Positions 1 through 8,100 of a stretch of 44,002 nt of DNA are shown one piece after another. A program made the position numbers and the translations under genes. Source of the DNA: an uncultured Eubacteriales bacterium (GTDB taxonomy: Bacteria > Bacillota > Clostridia > Oscillospirales > CAG-272); NCBI GenBank assembly GCA_900546635.1, contig URDS01000011.1, positions 1 through 44,002 on the forward strand, given 5' to 3'. Under the pieces are notes generated by a model. The model worked only from the letters and a program-made list of their open reading frames with translations. It was not told where the DNA came from and searched no databases. The stretch's first letter is position 1. Each line of letters begins with the position of its first letter.

Positions 1-1394
1 CCATATTCGACAAACTGAATAAATCCGAAAACCGCACGCTGAATATCATTGTCGTCGGCGGCGGCAACGTCGGCACAACCATTACCGAGCAACTCAGCAA
101 AGAGGGACATCATATCACCGTGATTGACAAAAGAGCCGAAATCGTCAATCGAATTTCAAGCACGTATGATGTCATGGGCATTGTAGGCAACGGTTCGAGC
201 TACAATGTGCAGATGGAAGCCGGCATTGAGGGCGCCGATCTGATTATCGCCGTCACAGACAGTGACGAATTGAATCTGCTCTGCTGCACAATGGCAAAAA
301 AAGTCGGAAACTGCGCGTCGATCGCGCGCGTACGCACGCCCGATTACAGCGACGAACTCGGCTACATACGTGAAAAGCTCGGACTGTCCATGATTATCAA
401 TCCGGAACTTGAAGCCGCAAATGAAATCGCAAGACTTCTGCGTCTGCCCGGCGCCATCAGCATCAATTCCTTTGCCCGAGGTCACGCCGAACTGATTCAA
501 TTCCGGATTCCCGAAAAAAACATCCTCTCCGGAAAAGCAATCATGGATCTGCAGGAGATTTTCTCAAACGGTCTTCTGATCTGCGCCGTAGAACGGGACG
601 GCGAACTCACGATTCCGAAAGGTGCATTCGTATTTCATGCGGGCGATATTGTGTCCTTTATCGCCACGGCGCAAAACGCGCAAAAATTCTTTAAAAAAGC
701 CAATATCGAAACCCGCAAGGTTTCCAACACCATGATCGTCGGGGGCGGCAAAATTTCCTACTACTTAGCCAAACAACTCTTAGATACCGGCATTGAGGTC
801 AAAATTATCGAACAGCGTCCCGAACGCTGCTCGGAACTGGCTTCTCTGCTCAGCCGCGCGCTGATTATCTGCGGCGACGGTACCGACGAGAGTTTGCTTA
901 TGCAGTCGGGTCTTGCGCAAATCGAATCGTTTATTCCGATCACCAACATCGACGAGGAAAATATTCTGCTCACGCTGTACGCAAAAAATACGACCAACGC
1001 CAAGGTAATCACCAAAATCAACCGAACCAATTTTCATGACGTGATTGCGGGACTTGATATGGACAGCGTTGTTTATCCGAGATACATCACCTCGGAATCA
1101 ATCATCGCCTATGCGCGCGCGCGGCAAAATTCACTCGGCAGCAACATTGAAACGCTCTATCACATTTTCGACAACCGCGCCGAGGCCATCGAATTCCGCA
1201 TCACAGAGGATGCCCCTATAGCCGATCAGCCCATTATGAAACTTTCTCTAAAACAGGATCTCCTCATCGCTTGTATTAACCGCCGCGGGAAAATCATCAT
1301 TCCGAGCGGGCACGACTGCATTCTCCCCGGCGATACGGTTATCGTTGTCACCAAGCACAGCGGATTCCATGAAATCGGCGATATTCTCGCCTAA
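1..1394 (+). CDS. trkA: Trk potassium uptake protein TrkA (5' partial)
   Basis: Peripheral cytoplasmic NAD-binding subunit that gates the TrkH potassium channel. The reading frame is open from base 3 and has no start codon before the nucleotide-binding motif GGGNVG, so the gene begins upstream of the window; 463 residues are visible. Two RCK modules are present in tandem: Rossmann fold 1 with GGGNVG near visible residue 20, a TrkA-C domain, a second Rossmann fold with IVGGGKIS near residue 245, and a second TrkA-C domain to the C-terminus. This two-module layout is that of full-length bacterial TrkA. The stop codon is 10 nt before the trkH start, so the pair is an operon. A GTG at 120 is a possible but wrong start because it would remove the first dinucleotide-binding loop. 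Confidence 0.93.
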   Translation, partial: IFDKLNKSENRTLNIIVVGGGNVGTTITEQLSKEGHHITVIDKRAEIVNRISSTYDVMGIVGNGSSYNVQMEAGIEGADLIIAVTDSDELNLLCCTMAKKVGNCASIARVRTPDYSDELGYIREKLGLSMIINPELEAANEIARLLRLPGAISINSFARGHAELIQFRIPEKNILSGKAIMDLQEIFSNGLLICAVERDGELTIPKGAFVFHAGDIVSFIATAQNAQKFFKKANIETRKVSNTMIVGGGKISYYLAKQLLDTGIEVKIIEQRPERCSELASLLSRALIICGDGTDESLLMQSGLAQIESFIPITNIDEENILLTLYAKNTTNAKVITKINRTNFHDVIAGLDMDSVVYPRYITSESIIAYARARQNSLGSNIETLYHIFDNRAEAIEFRITEDAPIADQPIMKLSLKQDLLIACINRRGKIIIPSGHDCILPGDTVIVVTKHSGFHEIGDILA

Positions 1395-1404
1395 GGACAG
1401 TATT

Positions 1405-2877
1405 ATGAATTTTCGTATGATTCTATATATTCTGGGTTGGGTTTTAAACATGGAAGCCCTGTTTATGCTCCTGCCCTTCGCAGTCGGCCTCGTCTACGGT
1501 GAAAATACGGCGTACGCCTTTCTGATTTCCGCGCTGATTTGCGCCGCAGTAGGCGTACCGATTGTTTTGCGCCGACCGAAAAATATGATTTTTTACCTTC
1601 GAGAAGGCTTTACGGCTGTCGCGCTCTGCTGGATTGTACTCAGTATTTTCGGTTGCCTGCCCTTTATCATCAACCGGGAAATCCCGAATTTTACCGATGC
1701 TCTTTTTGAAACCGTTTCCGGTTTTACGACAACCGGCGCAAGTATTGTATCCGACGTTGAAATTTTCTCGCACTGCAGCCTGTTTTGGCGCAGCTTTACG
1801 CATTGGATCGGCGGCATGGGCGTTCTCGTGTTTTTACTGGCGGTTCTGCCGCTTGCCGGCGGCTCCCAAATGAACCTGATGCGTGCCGAGAGCCCCGGTC
1901 CCGCAGTGGACAAACTGGTACCGAAGACCCGTTATACCGCGCTGATCTTATATATGCTTTATATTTTGCTGTCCATCCTGGAATTTTTATTTCTCTTTGC
2001 GGGCGGCATGCCCGCTTTTGATGCAATTACGATCACATTCGGGACCGCGGGCACCGGCGGTTTCGGGATTCGCAACAGCAGCATGGCCGATTACTCGCCG
2101 TATCTTCAATGGGTCGTTACAATCTTTATGGCGCTGTTCGGCGTCAATTTCAATGTATATTTTCTTCTTCTGATTAAAAAATGGAGGCAGGCTCTGCGCA
2201 GCGAGGAACTCCGAACCTATCTCATAATTCTCGCAGCAGCGGTCGGAATTATTTTTTGGAATACCTACATTCCGGGGGAAACGATAGAGGAGGGATTCCG
2301 ACACGCTGCGTTCCAGGTTTCCTCCATTATGACAACGACCGGTTTTGCCACTTGTGATTTCGCGCTCTGGCCCGCACTATCCCAGACCATACTTGTGCTG
2401 TTGATGTTTATAGGCGCCTGCGCCGGAAGCACCGGAGGCGGACTCAAAGTATCCCGAATTATTATTCTCGCCAAACGCGCCCGTGAAGAACTTCGCCGTT
2501 ATCTGTATCCGGGCAGCGTTACCAAAATCCGTTTGGAACGAAAAATCGTGAGCAGCGAAATTGTTCACACAACCAGTGCGTTTCTGGTTGCGTATATCTT
2601 TATATTTGCCGCTTCCACTCTGCTTATATCCATAGGCGGTCATGATGTGACAACCGGATTTACCGCTGTCGCGGCTACCATTAACAATATCGGTCCCGGA
2701 CTGGAACTCGTCGGCCCATCGCAGAATTACGGTTTTTTCAGTGATTTTTCAAAATACGTATTGATTTTCGATATGCTCGCCGGCCGTCTGGAACTATTCC
2801 CGATGTTGTTGCTTTTCCACCCCAAAATTTGGCGAAAATCCGGCTTTGCTCCTAAAAACCATCTGCGGCGGATATAA
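1405..2877 (+). CDS. trkH: Trk-type potassium channel/transporter TrkH
   Basis: Membrane-embedded potassium translocation subunit that works with the TrkA ring. ATG 1405 is chosen because AAGGA lies 7 nt upstream, just after the trkA stop; the frame extends up to 1345 but that part overlaps trkA. The 490-residue product is strongly hydrophobic with the four pseudo-repeat pore loops of the SKT superfamily visible in order: TTTGAS, GTGGFG, TTTGFA and NNIGPG. The glycine-rich GSTGGGLK segment typical of TrkH follows the third loop. A terminator begins inside the stop codon region. Family assignment is secure; ion preference (K+ alone or Na+-coupled, as in KtrB) cannot be settled from sequence. 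Confidence 0.93.
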   Translation: MNFRMILYILGWVLNMEALFMLLPFAVGLVYGENTAYAFLISALICAAVGVPIVLRRPKNMIFYLREGFTAVALCWIVLSIFGCLPFIINREIPNFTDALFETVSGFTTTGASIVSDVEIFSHCSLFWRSFTHWIGGMGVLVFLLAVLPLAGGSQMNLMRAESPGPAVDKLVPKTRYTALILYMLYILLSILEFLFLFAGGMPAFDAITITFGTAGTGGFGIRNSSMADYSPYLQWVVTIFMALFGVNFNVYFLLLIKKWRQALRSEELRTYLIILAAAVGIIFWNTYIPGETIEEGFRHAAFQVSSIMTTTGFATCDFALWPALSQTILVLLMFIGACAGSTGGGLKVSRIIILAKRAREELRRYLYPGSVTKIRLERKIVSSEIVHTTSAFLVAYIFIFAASTLLISIGGHDVTTGFTAVAATINNIGPGLELVGPSQNYGFFSDFSKYVLIFDMLAGRLELFPMLLLFHPKIWRKSGFAPKNHLRRI

Positions 2878-2907
2878 AAGCCAAGGTCATTTGATCTTGG
2901 CTTTTAT
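2874..2907 (+). terminator. Intrinsic terminator of trkAH
   Basis: A perfect 12-bp inverted repeat (2874-2885 with 2896-2907) closes on a 10-nt loop, and its 3' arm ends in a TTTT-rich run. It overlaps the trkH stop codon, so it terminates the trk operon. Confidence 0.8.
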
Positions 2908-2917
2908 GAAAAAATCC

Positions 2918-2946
2918 TTGCATTTATGATGAATGTATGTTATAAT
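2918..2946 (+). promoter_or_regulatory. Sigma-A promoter for the tRNA-Ser transcript
   Basis: TTGCAT (2918-2923), a 17-nt spacer and a perfect TATAAT (2941-2946). It lies just after the trk terminator and is the only good promoter before the tRNA, which starts about 200 nt downstream. The long leader (2953-3151) contains a compact hairpin at 3122-3146 with a GCAA tetraloop. Confidence 0.6.
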
Positions 2947-3151
2947 AATTTTTGTGGTTATGATTGGTTCTATAGCAGCAGTGTCAAAAAGTCATAACAG
3001 GGACGTACTTGAATTTTTTCAAACATTTGAAGCCGAAAACATCGGAAAACTTTATGTCATGCGGGCTTATGCCGACTGAGCGACTTGAAGGCAGGCGAAG
3101 CTCTAAAAAATCGAAATAAGCGTTATCCTCGCGCAAGCGAGTTAACTATAC

Positions 3152-3240
3152 GGAGAGGTATCGAAGTGGTCATAACGGGGCTGACTCGAAATCAGTTTGC
3201 GAGCAATCGCACGCGGGTTCGAATCCCGCCCTCTCCGCCA
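3152..3240 (+). tRNA. tRNA-Ser (anticodon CGA)
   Basis: Cloverleaf of 89 nt with encoded CCA. The 7-bp acceptor stem pairs GGAGAGG with CCTCTCC, the anticodon loop is CTCGAAA (anticodon CGA, reads UCG), there is the long variable arm of class II tRNAs (GCGAGCAATCGC), and the T arm carries GGTTCGAATCC. A strong terminator follows. The block of accessory genes starting at about 3.3 kb lies directly behind its 3' end. Confidence 0.95.
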
Positions 3241-3245
3241 TCGGG

Positions 3246-3278
3246 AAACCGCATAAACGTTGGGTTTATGCGGTTTTT
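3246..3278 (+). terminator. Intrinsic terminator of tRNA-Ser
   Basis: Perfect 13-bp inverted repeat (3246-3258 with 3264-3276), loop of 5 nt, followed by T residues. It lies 5 nt after the tRNA CCA end. Confidence 0.85.
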
Positions 3279-3576
3279 CCATCCCCTAACACATTTTACG
3301 TCAGGAATCTTATTCCTGCTGTTTTTTTATTTTCGGGCTATTGTTATCATGATTTTTATGATAGCAACACTCTTTTTCATTTCTTGACCGAAACCTTGAA
3401 AATTGTGACAAAAGCCCAAATTGTTGTAAAAATGTTATCAAATCAAGCCAAAAAATATTACAGGCGGCGAGTTTCACAGTTTTGCAAAAACCGGCAGACT
3501 TTTCGCTACATCTTGCTTATGAAAGGCGCAAGCCGCCTGCATAGCAGACGGCTTGGCACATAAAATTCTCAACAGG

Positions 3577-3597
3577 CATATCTATCACTTAGATATG
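3577..3597. promoter_or_regulatory. LysR-type operator (ATC-N9-GAT box)
   Basis: An 8-bp perfect palindrome CATATCTA/TAGATATG around a 5-nt centre. It contains the classic LTTR box ATC (3580-3582), nine bases, GAT (3592-3594), and the T-N11-A core. It ends one base before a TTGAAA -35 candidate. The position upstream of the LysR gene suggests autoregulation. Confidence 0.6.
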
Positions 3598-3626
3598 TTG
3601 AAAACAGAACGAATTTGTGTTAAACT
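3598..3626 (+). promoter_or_regulatory. Candidate promoter of lysR
   Basis: TTGAAA (3598-3603), 17-nt spacer, TAAACT (3621-3626). It abuts the LTTR box. The predicted start would leave only a very short leader before the SD GGAGGTG (3633-3639), which lowers confidence. Confidence 0.4.
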
Positions 3627-3644
3627 ATATGCGGAGGTGCTGAT

Positions 3645-4535
3645 ATGGAACTTCGTGTATTAAATTATTTTTTGGCAGTGGCAAGAGAAGAAAACTTTAC
3701 GAAAGCAGCCGAGCAGCTTCACTTGACGCAGCCAACGCTGTCACGACAAATTGCGGATTTGGAACAGGAGCTTGGCGTGAAACTGTTTGTCCGCAGTAAT
3801 CATAACATCATTTTAACCGAGGACGGAATGATATTAAAACGCCGTGCGCAGGAAATTTTATCTTTGGCAGATAAAACCAAACGAGATTTTATGCAAAGAG
3901 AGGAAGCGCTTTCCGGCACAATTTCAATCGGCAGCGGTGAATTCCGTTCGACGGAATATCTGGCGAAAATCATTGCAGAATTTCGTAAGAAATATCCCAA
4001 TGTAAAATATGAGATATACAGCGGAAATGCAAATAACATTCGTGATTATATTGAAAGAGGATTTCTCGATATAGGTTTAATGTCAGAACCGGTTGATATT
4101 CGTAAATATAACTTTGTCAATATGCCGATCAAAGAACAATGGGGGGTATTTGTTCCGAGCGATTCCAAACTGTCCGAAAAGAAAAGGATAAGACCGGAGG
4201 ATTTAGCGGGAATGTCGGTTGTGACTGCAACGGGCGACTTTAACCAAAGCCGAATCGGAAAATGGCTTGGTGATTATAAAGATCGGGTGGAAATTGCAGC
4301 GACCGCAAATCTTCCTTACAACGAAGCCGTATTAGCCAAAGAAAATATAGGCGTGATGCTTAGTATAAACTTAAACTGCACCTATGAAGATTTACTGTTT
4401 ATTCCATTACAACCTGTTTTGGAGATTTCAACGGTTTTGGGATGGAAAAAGGAGCAGATATTTTCGGCCACAACCTCCGCTTTTATAGATTTCGCAGTGC
4501 AATACTTAAAAAGCATATCTTGCAATAAAATATAA
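3645..4535 (+). CDS. LysR-family transcriptional regulator
   Basis: A 296-residue protein of normal LTTR length. Residues 1-60 form the winged helix-turn-helix (VLNYFLAVAREENFTKAAE..., LTQPTLSRQIADLEQELGVKLF), then a linker helix, and from about residue 90 the type 2 periplasmic-binding-like effector domain. SD GGAGGTG precedes ATG 3645 by 5 nt. An ATC-N9-GAT box lies just upstream, so it probably controls itself and, by position, the redox operon that starts at merR. The effector is unknown. The gene is much AT-richer than the genes after 10.5 kb (for example 19 G/C in bases 4021-4080), consistent with recent acquisition. Confidence 0.9.
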   Translation: MELRVLNYFLAVAREENFTKAAEQLHLTQPTLSRQIADLEQELGVKLFVRSNHNIILTEDGMILKRRAQEILSLADKTKRDFMQREEALSGTISIGSGEFRSTEYLAKIIAEFRKKYPNVKYEIYSGNANNIRDYIERGFLDIGLMSEPVDIRKYNFVNMPIKEQWGVFVPSDSKLSEKKRIRPEDLAGMSVVTATGDFNQSRIGKWLGDYKDRVEIAATANLPYNEAVLAKENIGVMLSINLNCTYEDLLFIPLQPVLEISTVLGWKKEQIFSATTSAFIDFAVQYLKSISCNKI

Positions 4536-4538
4536 GTA

Positions 4539-4568
4539 TTAGACATTTTAAATAGCCCGATTTATAAT
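4539..4568 (+). promoter_or_regulatory. Candidate promoter of the merR-flavodoxin operon
   Basis: TTAGAC (4539-4544), 18-nt spacer, TATAAT (4563-4568), located right after the lysR stop. The predicted transcript would begin inside the hairpin at 4569-4595. Confidence 0.45.
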
Positions 4569-4600
4569 AAAGGTGTTCCAATATGGAGCACCTTTATTTT
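4569..4600 (+). terminator. Hairpin between lysR and merR
   Basis: An 11-bp stem (4569-4579 with 4585-4595, one G-U pair) with a 5-nt loop, followed by ATTTTTATT. It can be the lysR terminator. Because a TATAAT lies directly upstream, it could instead be a 5' hairpin of the merR transcript. Confidence 0.55.
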
Positions 4601-4626
4601 TATTCCTATGGGAAAGGAAGTTTGAA

Positions 4627-5004
4627 ATGACAATCAATGAAGCGAGTGAACGATATAAAATCCCCATTAAAATCTTGCAGGAATATGAAAGCTGGGGATT
4701 GTGCGGTGAAGTCAAAAAAGTTATGGGTTCGTGGCATTATGATGAAAGCGATATTGAACGATTAAGTACCATTATGACGCTTCACGACATTGGATTCACA
4801 AATGCCGAGGTGAAAAGATATATGAAATTATTGCTGCAAGGGAAATCCAGTGAAGCTGAGCGGCTTAAAATGCTGGAAGCAAAAAGAAACGGAACGCTTG
4901 ATGAAATCCATTTTAAGGAACGGCAATTAGACCGGCTGGATTATCTGCGATTTGAAATGCAATCGCAGAATAAAAATAAAACAAAAAGGAGCATTTTAAA
5001 ATGA
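4627..5004 (+). CDS. MerR-family transcriptional regulator
   Basis: A 125-residue regulator. The start ATG 4627 has GGAAAGGA 8 nt upstream; the frame extends to 4573 but that would run through the hairpin. Residues 1-70 form the MerR winged HTH (TINEASERYKIPIKILQEYE..., a DIERLSTIMTLHDIGFTNAEV segment), followed by a basic/acidic coiled-coil dimerisation helix. There is no Cys-rich metal-binding tail, so it is of the small effector-less or redox/drug-sensing type. Its stop overlaps the start of the flavodoxin lipoprotein gene (ATGA), so it is translationally coupled to the operon it probably regulates. Confidence 0.85.
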   Translation: MTINEASERYKIPIKILQEYESWGLCGEVKKVMGSWHYDESDIERLSTIMTLHDIGFTNAEVKRYMKLLLQGKSSEAERLKMLEAKRNGTLDEIHFKERQLDRLDYLRFEMQSQNKNKTKRSILK

Positions 5005-5699
5005 AAAAATTGGTTTCTATTTTTACGGCGCTCACGCTGCTGCTCTCTTTTGCGGCTTGCAGCAACAACAGGGCGAATGAGGAATCGTCCTCTCCCCCGC
5101 AGCAATCAAGCTATGAAACTTCTACGCCTACGGAAAAATTAAACAGTCAAACGGATTCTTCCGCGCCTGTCGAAGAATCAAATCATCCAAATGATTCTTC
5201 CATACCGACCGAAACAGGCTCTACATCTTTAGTGGTCTATTTCTCTTGGTCGGGCAACACCGAAAATGTCGCTAAGTCTATTCAAACACAAACAGACGCC
5301 GATATTTTTGAAATCGTCCCTGCCACACCGTACAGCGACAACTATGATACGGTTGTAGATTTTGCGCTGGAGGAACAGAGAAACAACGCCCGTCCTGCAA
5401 TTTCGGGCAGTATCGAAAATCTTGAACAGTACGATGTTATCTATGTAGGCTTCCCGAACTGGTGGGGCGATATGCCGATGATTCTCTATACATTTTTCGA
5501 TACTTACGATTTGTCCGGCAAAACGGTTGCTCTGTTCTGCACCAGCGGAGGCAGCGGACTTTCGGGAACGGTAAATGCGGTAAAATCCCTTGAACCCAAT
5601 GCAACCGTGACACAAGGGCTTCACATCGGCAGCGGCTCATCGTCAAATCCCGACAATGCGGTCAGCGAATGGCTCCATGATATAGGACTTGCCAAATAG
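5001..5699 (+). CDS. Exported flavodoxin-like lipoprotein
   Basis: A 232-residue protein. Residues 1-20 are a lipoprotein signal peptide (LTLLLSFAAC, Cys about residue 20), then a Ser/Thr/Pro/Asn-rich linker to about residue 72, then a Flavodoxin_4-type domain. The phosphate-binding loop is YFSWSGNTENVAK; GFPNWWGDMP and CTSGGSG match the family's FMN-binding loops. It would be an FMN protein tethered outside the membrane, which is unusual because most flavodoxins are cytosolic. It overlaps merR by 4 nt and is 11 nt from the next gene, which contains a closely related flavodoxin module. The electron partner is unknown; the DUF4405 membrane protein of the same operon is a candidate by inference. 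Confidence 0.85.
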   Translation: MKKLVSIFTALTLLLSFAACSNNRANEESSSPPQQSSYETSTPTEKLNSQTDSSAPVEESNHPNDSSIPTETGSTSLVVYFSWSGNTENVAKSIQTQTDADIFEIVPATPYSDNYDTVVDFALEEQRNNARPAISGSIENLEQYDVIYVGFPNWWGDMPMILYTFFDTYDLSGKTVALFCTSGGSGLSGTVNAVKSLEPNATVTQGLHIGSGSSSNPDNAVSEWLHDIGLAK

Positions 5700-5710
5700 G
5701 AGCGCATTTT

Positions 5711-7156
5711 ATGAGAAAATTTGATTTGTTGTTTTTATTGCTATCTCTTATTTTCTCTCTGGCAGCTTGCAGTCAGACAGAGACGCCCGACACAAGTTGG
5801 GAGCAACCGCCTGCAAGCGATTCTCCGGAGGTAACCGATATGAAAGTACCCGAAAACTTTGTTTTAATAAAAGGCGGCGCATTCCAAATGGGCAGTCCCG
5901 AATCCGAGGCGTGGCGCAGCGCGGATGAAACACAGCACCCGGTTACTGTCAGCGATTTTTATATGAGCAAATACGAACTGACGCAAAAGGAATATGAAGA
6001 AATCACAGGCAAGAATCCGAGCAGCTTTTCGGGAGAAAATCTGCCGCTTGAAAACATCTCTTGGCTTGACGCAGCAGCCTATTGCAATGCCAGAAGTGAA
6101 AAGGAAGGCTTAACTCCTGTCTATACAATCGACGGTCAGAATGTTTCTTGGGACAGAAGCGCAAACGGCTACCGCCTGCCCACCGAGGCAGAATGGGAAT
6201 ATGCCTGTCGTGCCGGGACGACTACACCGTTTTATATGGAAAACTCTCCGAGTGCAGAGAACGCAAACTATTACGGACATTACCCTTACGAAATAGAGGA
6301 CAACTATTTTTCACAGGAAAATCTGGAAGTAAAACCCGGTGAATACAGACAAACCACTGTTCCGGTAGACAGTTTTTCCGAAAACCCTTATGGGCTGTAC
6401 AATATGCACGGCAATGTAAGCGAATGGGTTTGGGATTATTACGGCGACTATTCCGCCGGCGAACAGACGAATCCCGCCGGTCCTACTTCAGGCACGCTTC
6501 GGGTCTATCGCGGCGGCGGCTGGAATGATTTTGCCAAAAATATGCGCTCGGCATACCGCGCCACGCTGGAACAAAATAAAGGCAGCTTCAATCTTGGTAT
6601 TCGCTTGGTGTTAAACGCGGCTCCCGGTTCCGACAGCGTTTCAGGTACGGGCGCACAAAATACATCTGCCGACGGAAACGGTAAAATCTTGATTGCATAT
6701 TTTTCGTGGGGAGGCAATACAGAGGGCGTTGCCGAAGAAATTCAACGTCAGACGGGGGCAGACATCTTTGAAATCACAATGGTAAATCCTTATTCAAGCG
6801 ACTACAATACCGTTTTGGACGAGGCACAGCGGGATCAGAACGCACAGGCCCGTCCCGAACTTGCAAATCACGTAGAGAATATGGACGAATACGATATTGT
6901 TATGATCGGTTATCCCAACTGGTGGGCTTCTATTCCTATGCCTGTTGCTTCTTTCCTTGAAGAATATGATTTCTCCGGCAAAACAATACTGCCCTTCTGC
7001 TCTCACGGCGGCGGTCGTTTCGGACAGAGTTTAACGGCTATCGCCAAGCTTGCGCCAAACGCTGCAATGGGTGAAGCGCTTTCTATTCACTATTCGGGCG
7101 GCTCGAAACTTTCGGGAGATGTTACCGACTGGCTGAGCAGCAACAAAATCCAATAA
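5711..7156 (+). CDS. Exported FGE/SUMF1-like domain fused to a flavodoxin domain
   Basis: A 481-residue lipoprotein with two domains. Residues 1-20: signal peptide with lipobox SLAAC. About 45-300: formylglycine-generating-enzyme (SUMF1, FGE-sulfatase) fold, with FVLIKGGAFQMGSP, YELTQKEYEEITG, YRLPTEAEWEYACRAG, GNVSEWVWDYYGDY and the closing YRGGGWND...RSAYRA...GIRLVL. About 325-478: Flavodoxin_4 domain with YFSWGGNTEGVAEE, GYPNWWASIP and CSHGGG. In true aerobic FGEs the closing segment carries the two copper-binding/catalytic cysteines; here that segment has none, so it is unlikely to be a functional FGE and may be a binding or other SUMF1-fold activity. The flavodoxin part is a paralogue of the preceding lipoprotein. 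Fusion of these two folds is uncommon to my knowledge. SD AGGAG (5698-5702) lies 8 nt upstream. Confidence 0.85.
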   Translation: MRKFDLLFLLLSLIFSLAACSQTETPDTSWEQPPASDSPEVTDMKVPENFVLIKGGAFQMGSPESEAWRSADETQHPVTVSDFYMSKYELTQKEYEEITGKNPSSFSGENLPLENISWLDAAAYCNARSEKEGLTPVYTIDGQNVSWDRSANGYRLPTEAEWEYACRAGTTTPFYMENSPSAENANYYGHYPYEIEDNYFSQENLEVKPGEYRQTTVPVDSFSENPYGLYNMHGNVSEWVWDYYGDYSAGEQTNPAGPTSGTLRVYRGGGWNDFAKNMRSAYRATLEQNKGSFNLGIRLVLNAAPGSDSVSGTGAQNTSADGNGKILIAYFSWGGNTEGVAEEIQRQTGADIFEITMVNPYSSDYNTVLDEAQRDQNAQARPELANHVENMDEYDIVMIGYPNWWASIPMPVASFLEEYDFSGKTILPFCSHGGGRFGQSLTAIAKLAPNAAMGEALSIHYSGGSKLSGDVTDWLSSNKIQ

Positions 7157-7171
7157 AAGGGAGATATAAAA

Positions 7172-7615
7172 ATGAAAGTGACAGATAAAAAACAGTTTGA
7201 AGCAATCAATGTGTTTGGAACAGGAAGCCCTAACAAAGCCTTTGCACAGTATTTTACAGGCAAGTCCTTTTTGAACCCGCTGACAAATCCGCAGGAAACA
7301 ACATTGTTTCTTGCCAATGTGACCTTTGAACCGGGCTGCCGCAATAACTGGCATATCCACCACGCCAAAAGCGGCGGCGGTCAGATCCTCATTTGCACGG
7401 CGGGCGAAGGTTGGTATCAGGAGGAAAATAAACCACCTGTTTCTCTCACCGCCGGAACGGTAATCACCATTCCGGCAGACGTTAAACACTGGCACGGCGC
7501 GAAAAAGGATAGTTGGTTTTCACACATTGCCGTGGAAGTACCGGGTAAAGACACCTCGAATGAGTGGTGCGAGCCTGTGTGCGATGAAGAATACAACAAA
7601 TTGGAGGAAAAATAA
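7172..7615 (+). CDS. Cupin-domain protein
   Basis: A 147-residue single-domain cupin without signal peptide. Motif 1 reads GCRNNWHIHHAKSGGGQIL, with the two metal-ligand histidines (WHIH) and Gln at the position usually occupied by Glu; motif 2 is GTVITIPADVKHWHGA with its conserved His. The small cupins of this type often sit beside carboxymuconolactone-decarboxylase-like genes, as here. Substrate unknown. SD GGGAG (7160-7164) lies 7 nt before ATG 7172. It is 15 nt after the FGE-flavodoxin fusion and 1 nt before the next flavodoxin. Confidence 0.85.
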   Translation: MKVTDKKQFEAINVFGTGSPNKAFAQYFTGKSFLNPLTNPQETTLFLANVTFEPGCRNNWHIHHAKSGGGQILICTAGEGWYQEENKPPVSLTAGTVITIPADVKHWHGAKKDSWFSHIAVEVPGKDTSNEWCEPVCDEEYNKLEEK

Positions 7616-7616
7616 A

Positions 7617-8084
7617 ATGAAAAAATTAGTTGCATATTTTTCGGCAAGCGGTATCACCAAGAGCGCCGCAGAGCATTTGGCAAAGACGGCCGGCGCCGAT
7701 CTCTTTGAAATTAGGCCGGCTGTTCCCTATACCCGTGCCGATCTTGACTGGACGAATAAAAAAAGCCGCAGTTCTGTTGAGATGAACAATCCCGATTCCC
7801 GCCCCGAAATCAAAGAACGGCTTTCCAATATGGAGGACTATGACACCGTATTTATCGGTTTCCCGATTTGGTGGTATGTTGCGCCGGCCATTATCAACAC
7901 CTTTGTGGAAAGCTACGATTTTTCGGGCAAAACAATAATCCCCTTTGCTACATCCGGCGGCAGCGGAATGGGAAAAACCGTAGAAGCGCTGAAACTTCTT
8001 TGCCCGAACGCGAATTGGGAGAAAGGCAAAATGCTGAATCGTGTTTCGGATCGGGAACTTGAAAATTGGGTAAAAGGTCTTTGA
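7617..8084 (+). CDS. Cytosolic flavodoxin
   Basis: A 155-residue Flavodoxin_4-type protein with no signal peptide, so cytosolic. Start ATG 7617 is set by GGAGG at 7603-7607, inside the cupin 3' end; an upstream frame extension to 7527 overlaps the cupin gene. FMN-loop motifs: AYFSASGITKSAAEHLA (the usual GNT is GIT), GFPIWWYVAP, and ATSGGSGMGKT. It is the third flavodoxin fold in this operon and the only one predicted to stay inside. It could act as electron donor for the CMD-like or membrane protein; that is inference. Confidence 0.88.
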   Translation: MKKLVAYFSASGITKSAAEHLAKTAGADLFEIRPAVPYTRADLDWTNKKSRSSVEMNNPDSRPEIKERLSNMEDYDTVFIGFPIWWYVAPAIINTFVESYDFSGKTIIPFATSGGSGMGKTVEALKLLCPNANWEKGKMLNRVSDRELENWVKGL

Positions 8085-8100
8085 ACAAAAGGACCGGCTT

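Larger units (their letters stand above)
3279..3644 (+). other. AT-rich intergenic region before lysR
   Basis: No credible gene. It contains a small hairpin at 3303-3316 (AGGAAT/ATTCCT), a 10-bp imperfect inverted repeat at 3341-3367 followed by CTCTTTTT (possible terminator), and the LysR-type operator and promoter listed separately. The rest is AT-rich and unassigned. Confidence 0.5.

Noticed and set aside
2933..3079. 39 to 48-codon frame before tRNA-Ser (IGSIAAVSKSHNRDVLEFF...)
   Set aside because: It looks faintly protein-like, but it has no SD and the best promoter -10 lies inside or just before it. Kept only as part of the leader observation.
3085..3387. 100-codon frame on the plus strand
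   Set aside because: It reads through the tRNA-Ser gene and its terminator.
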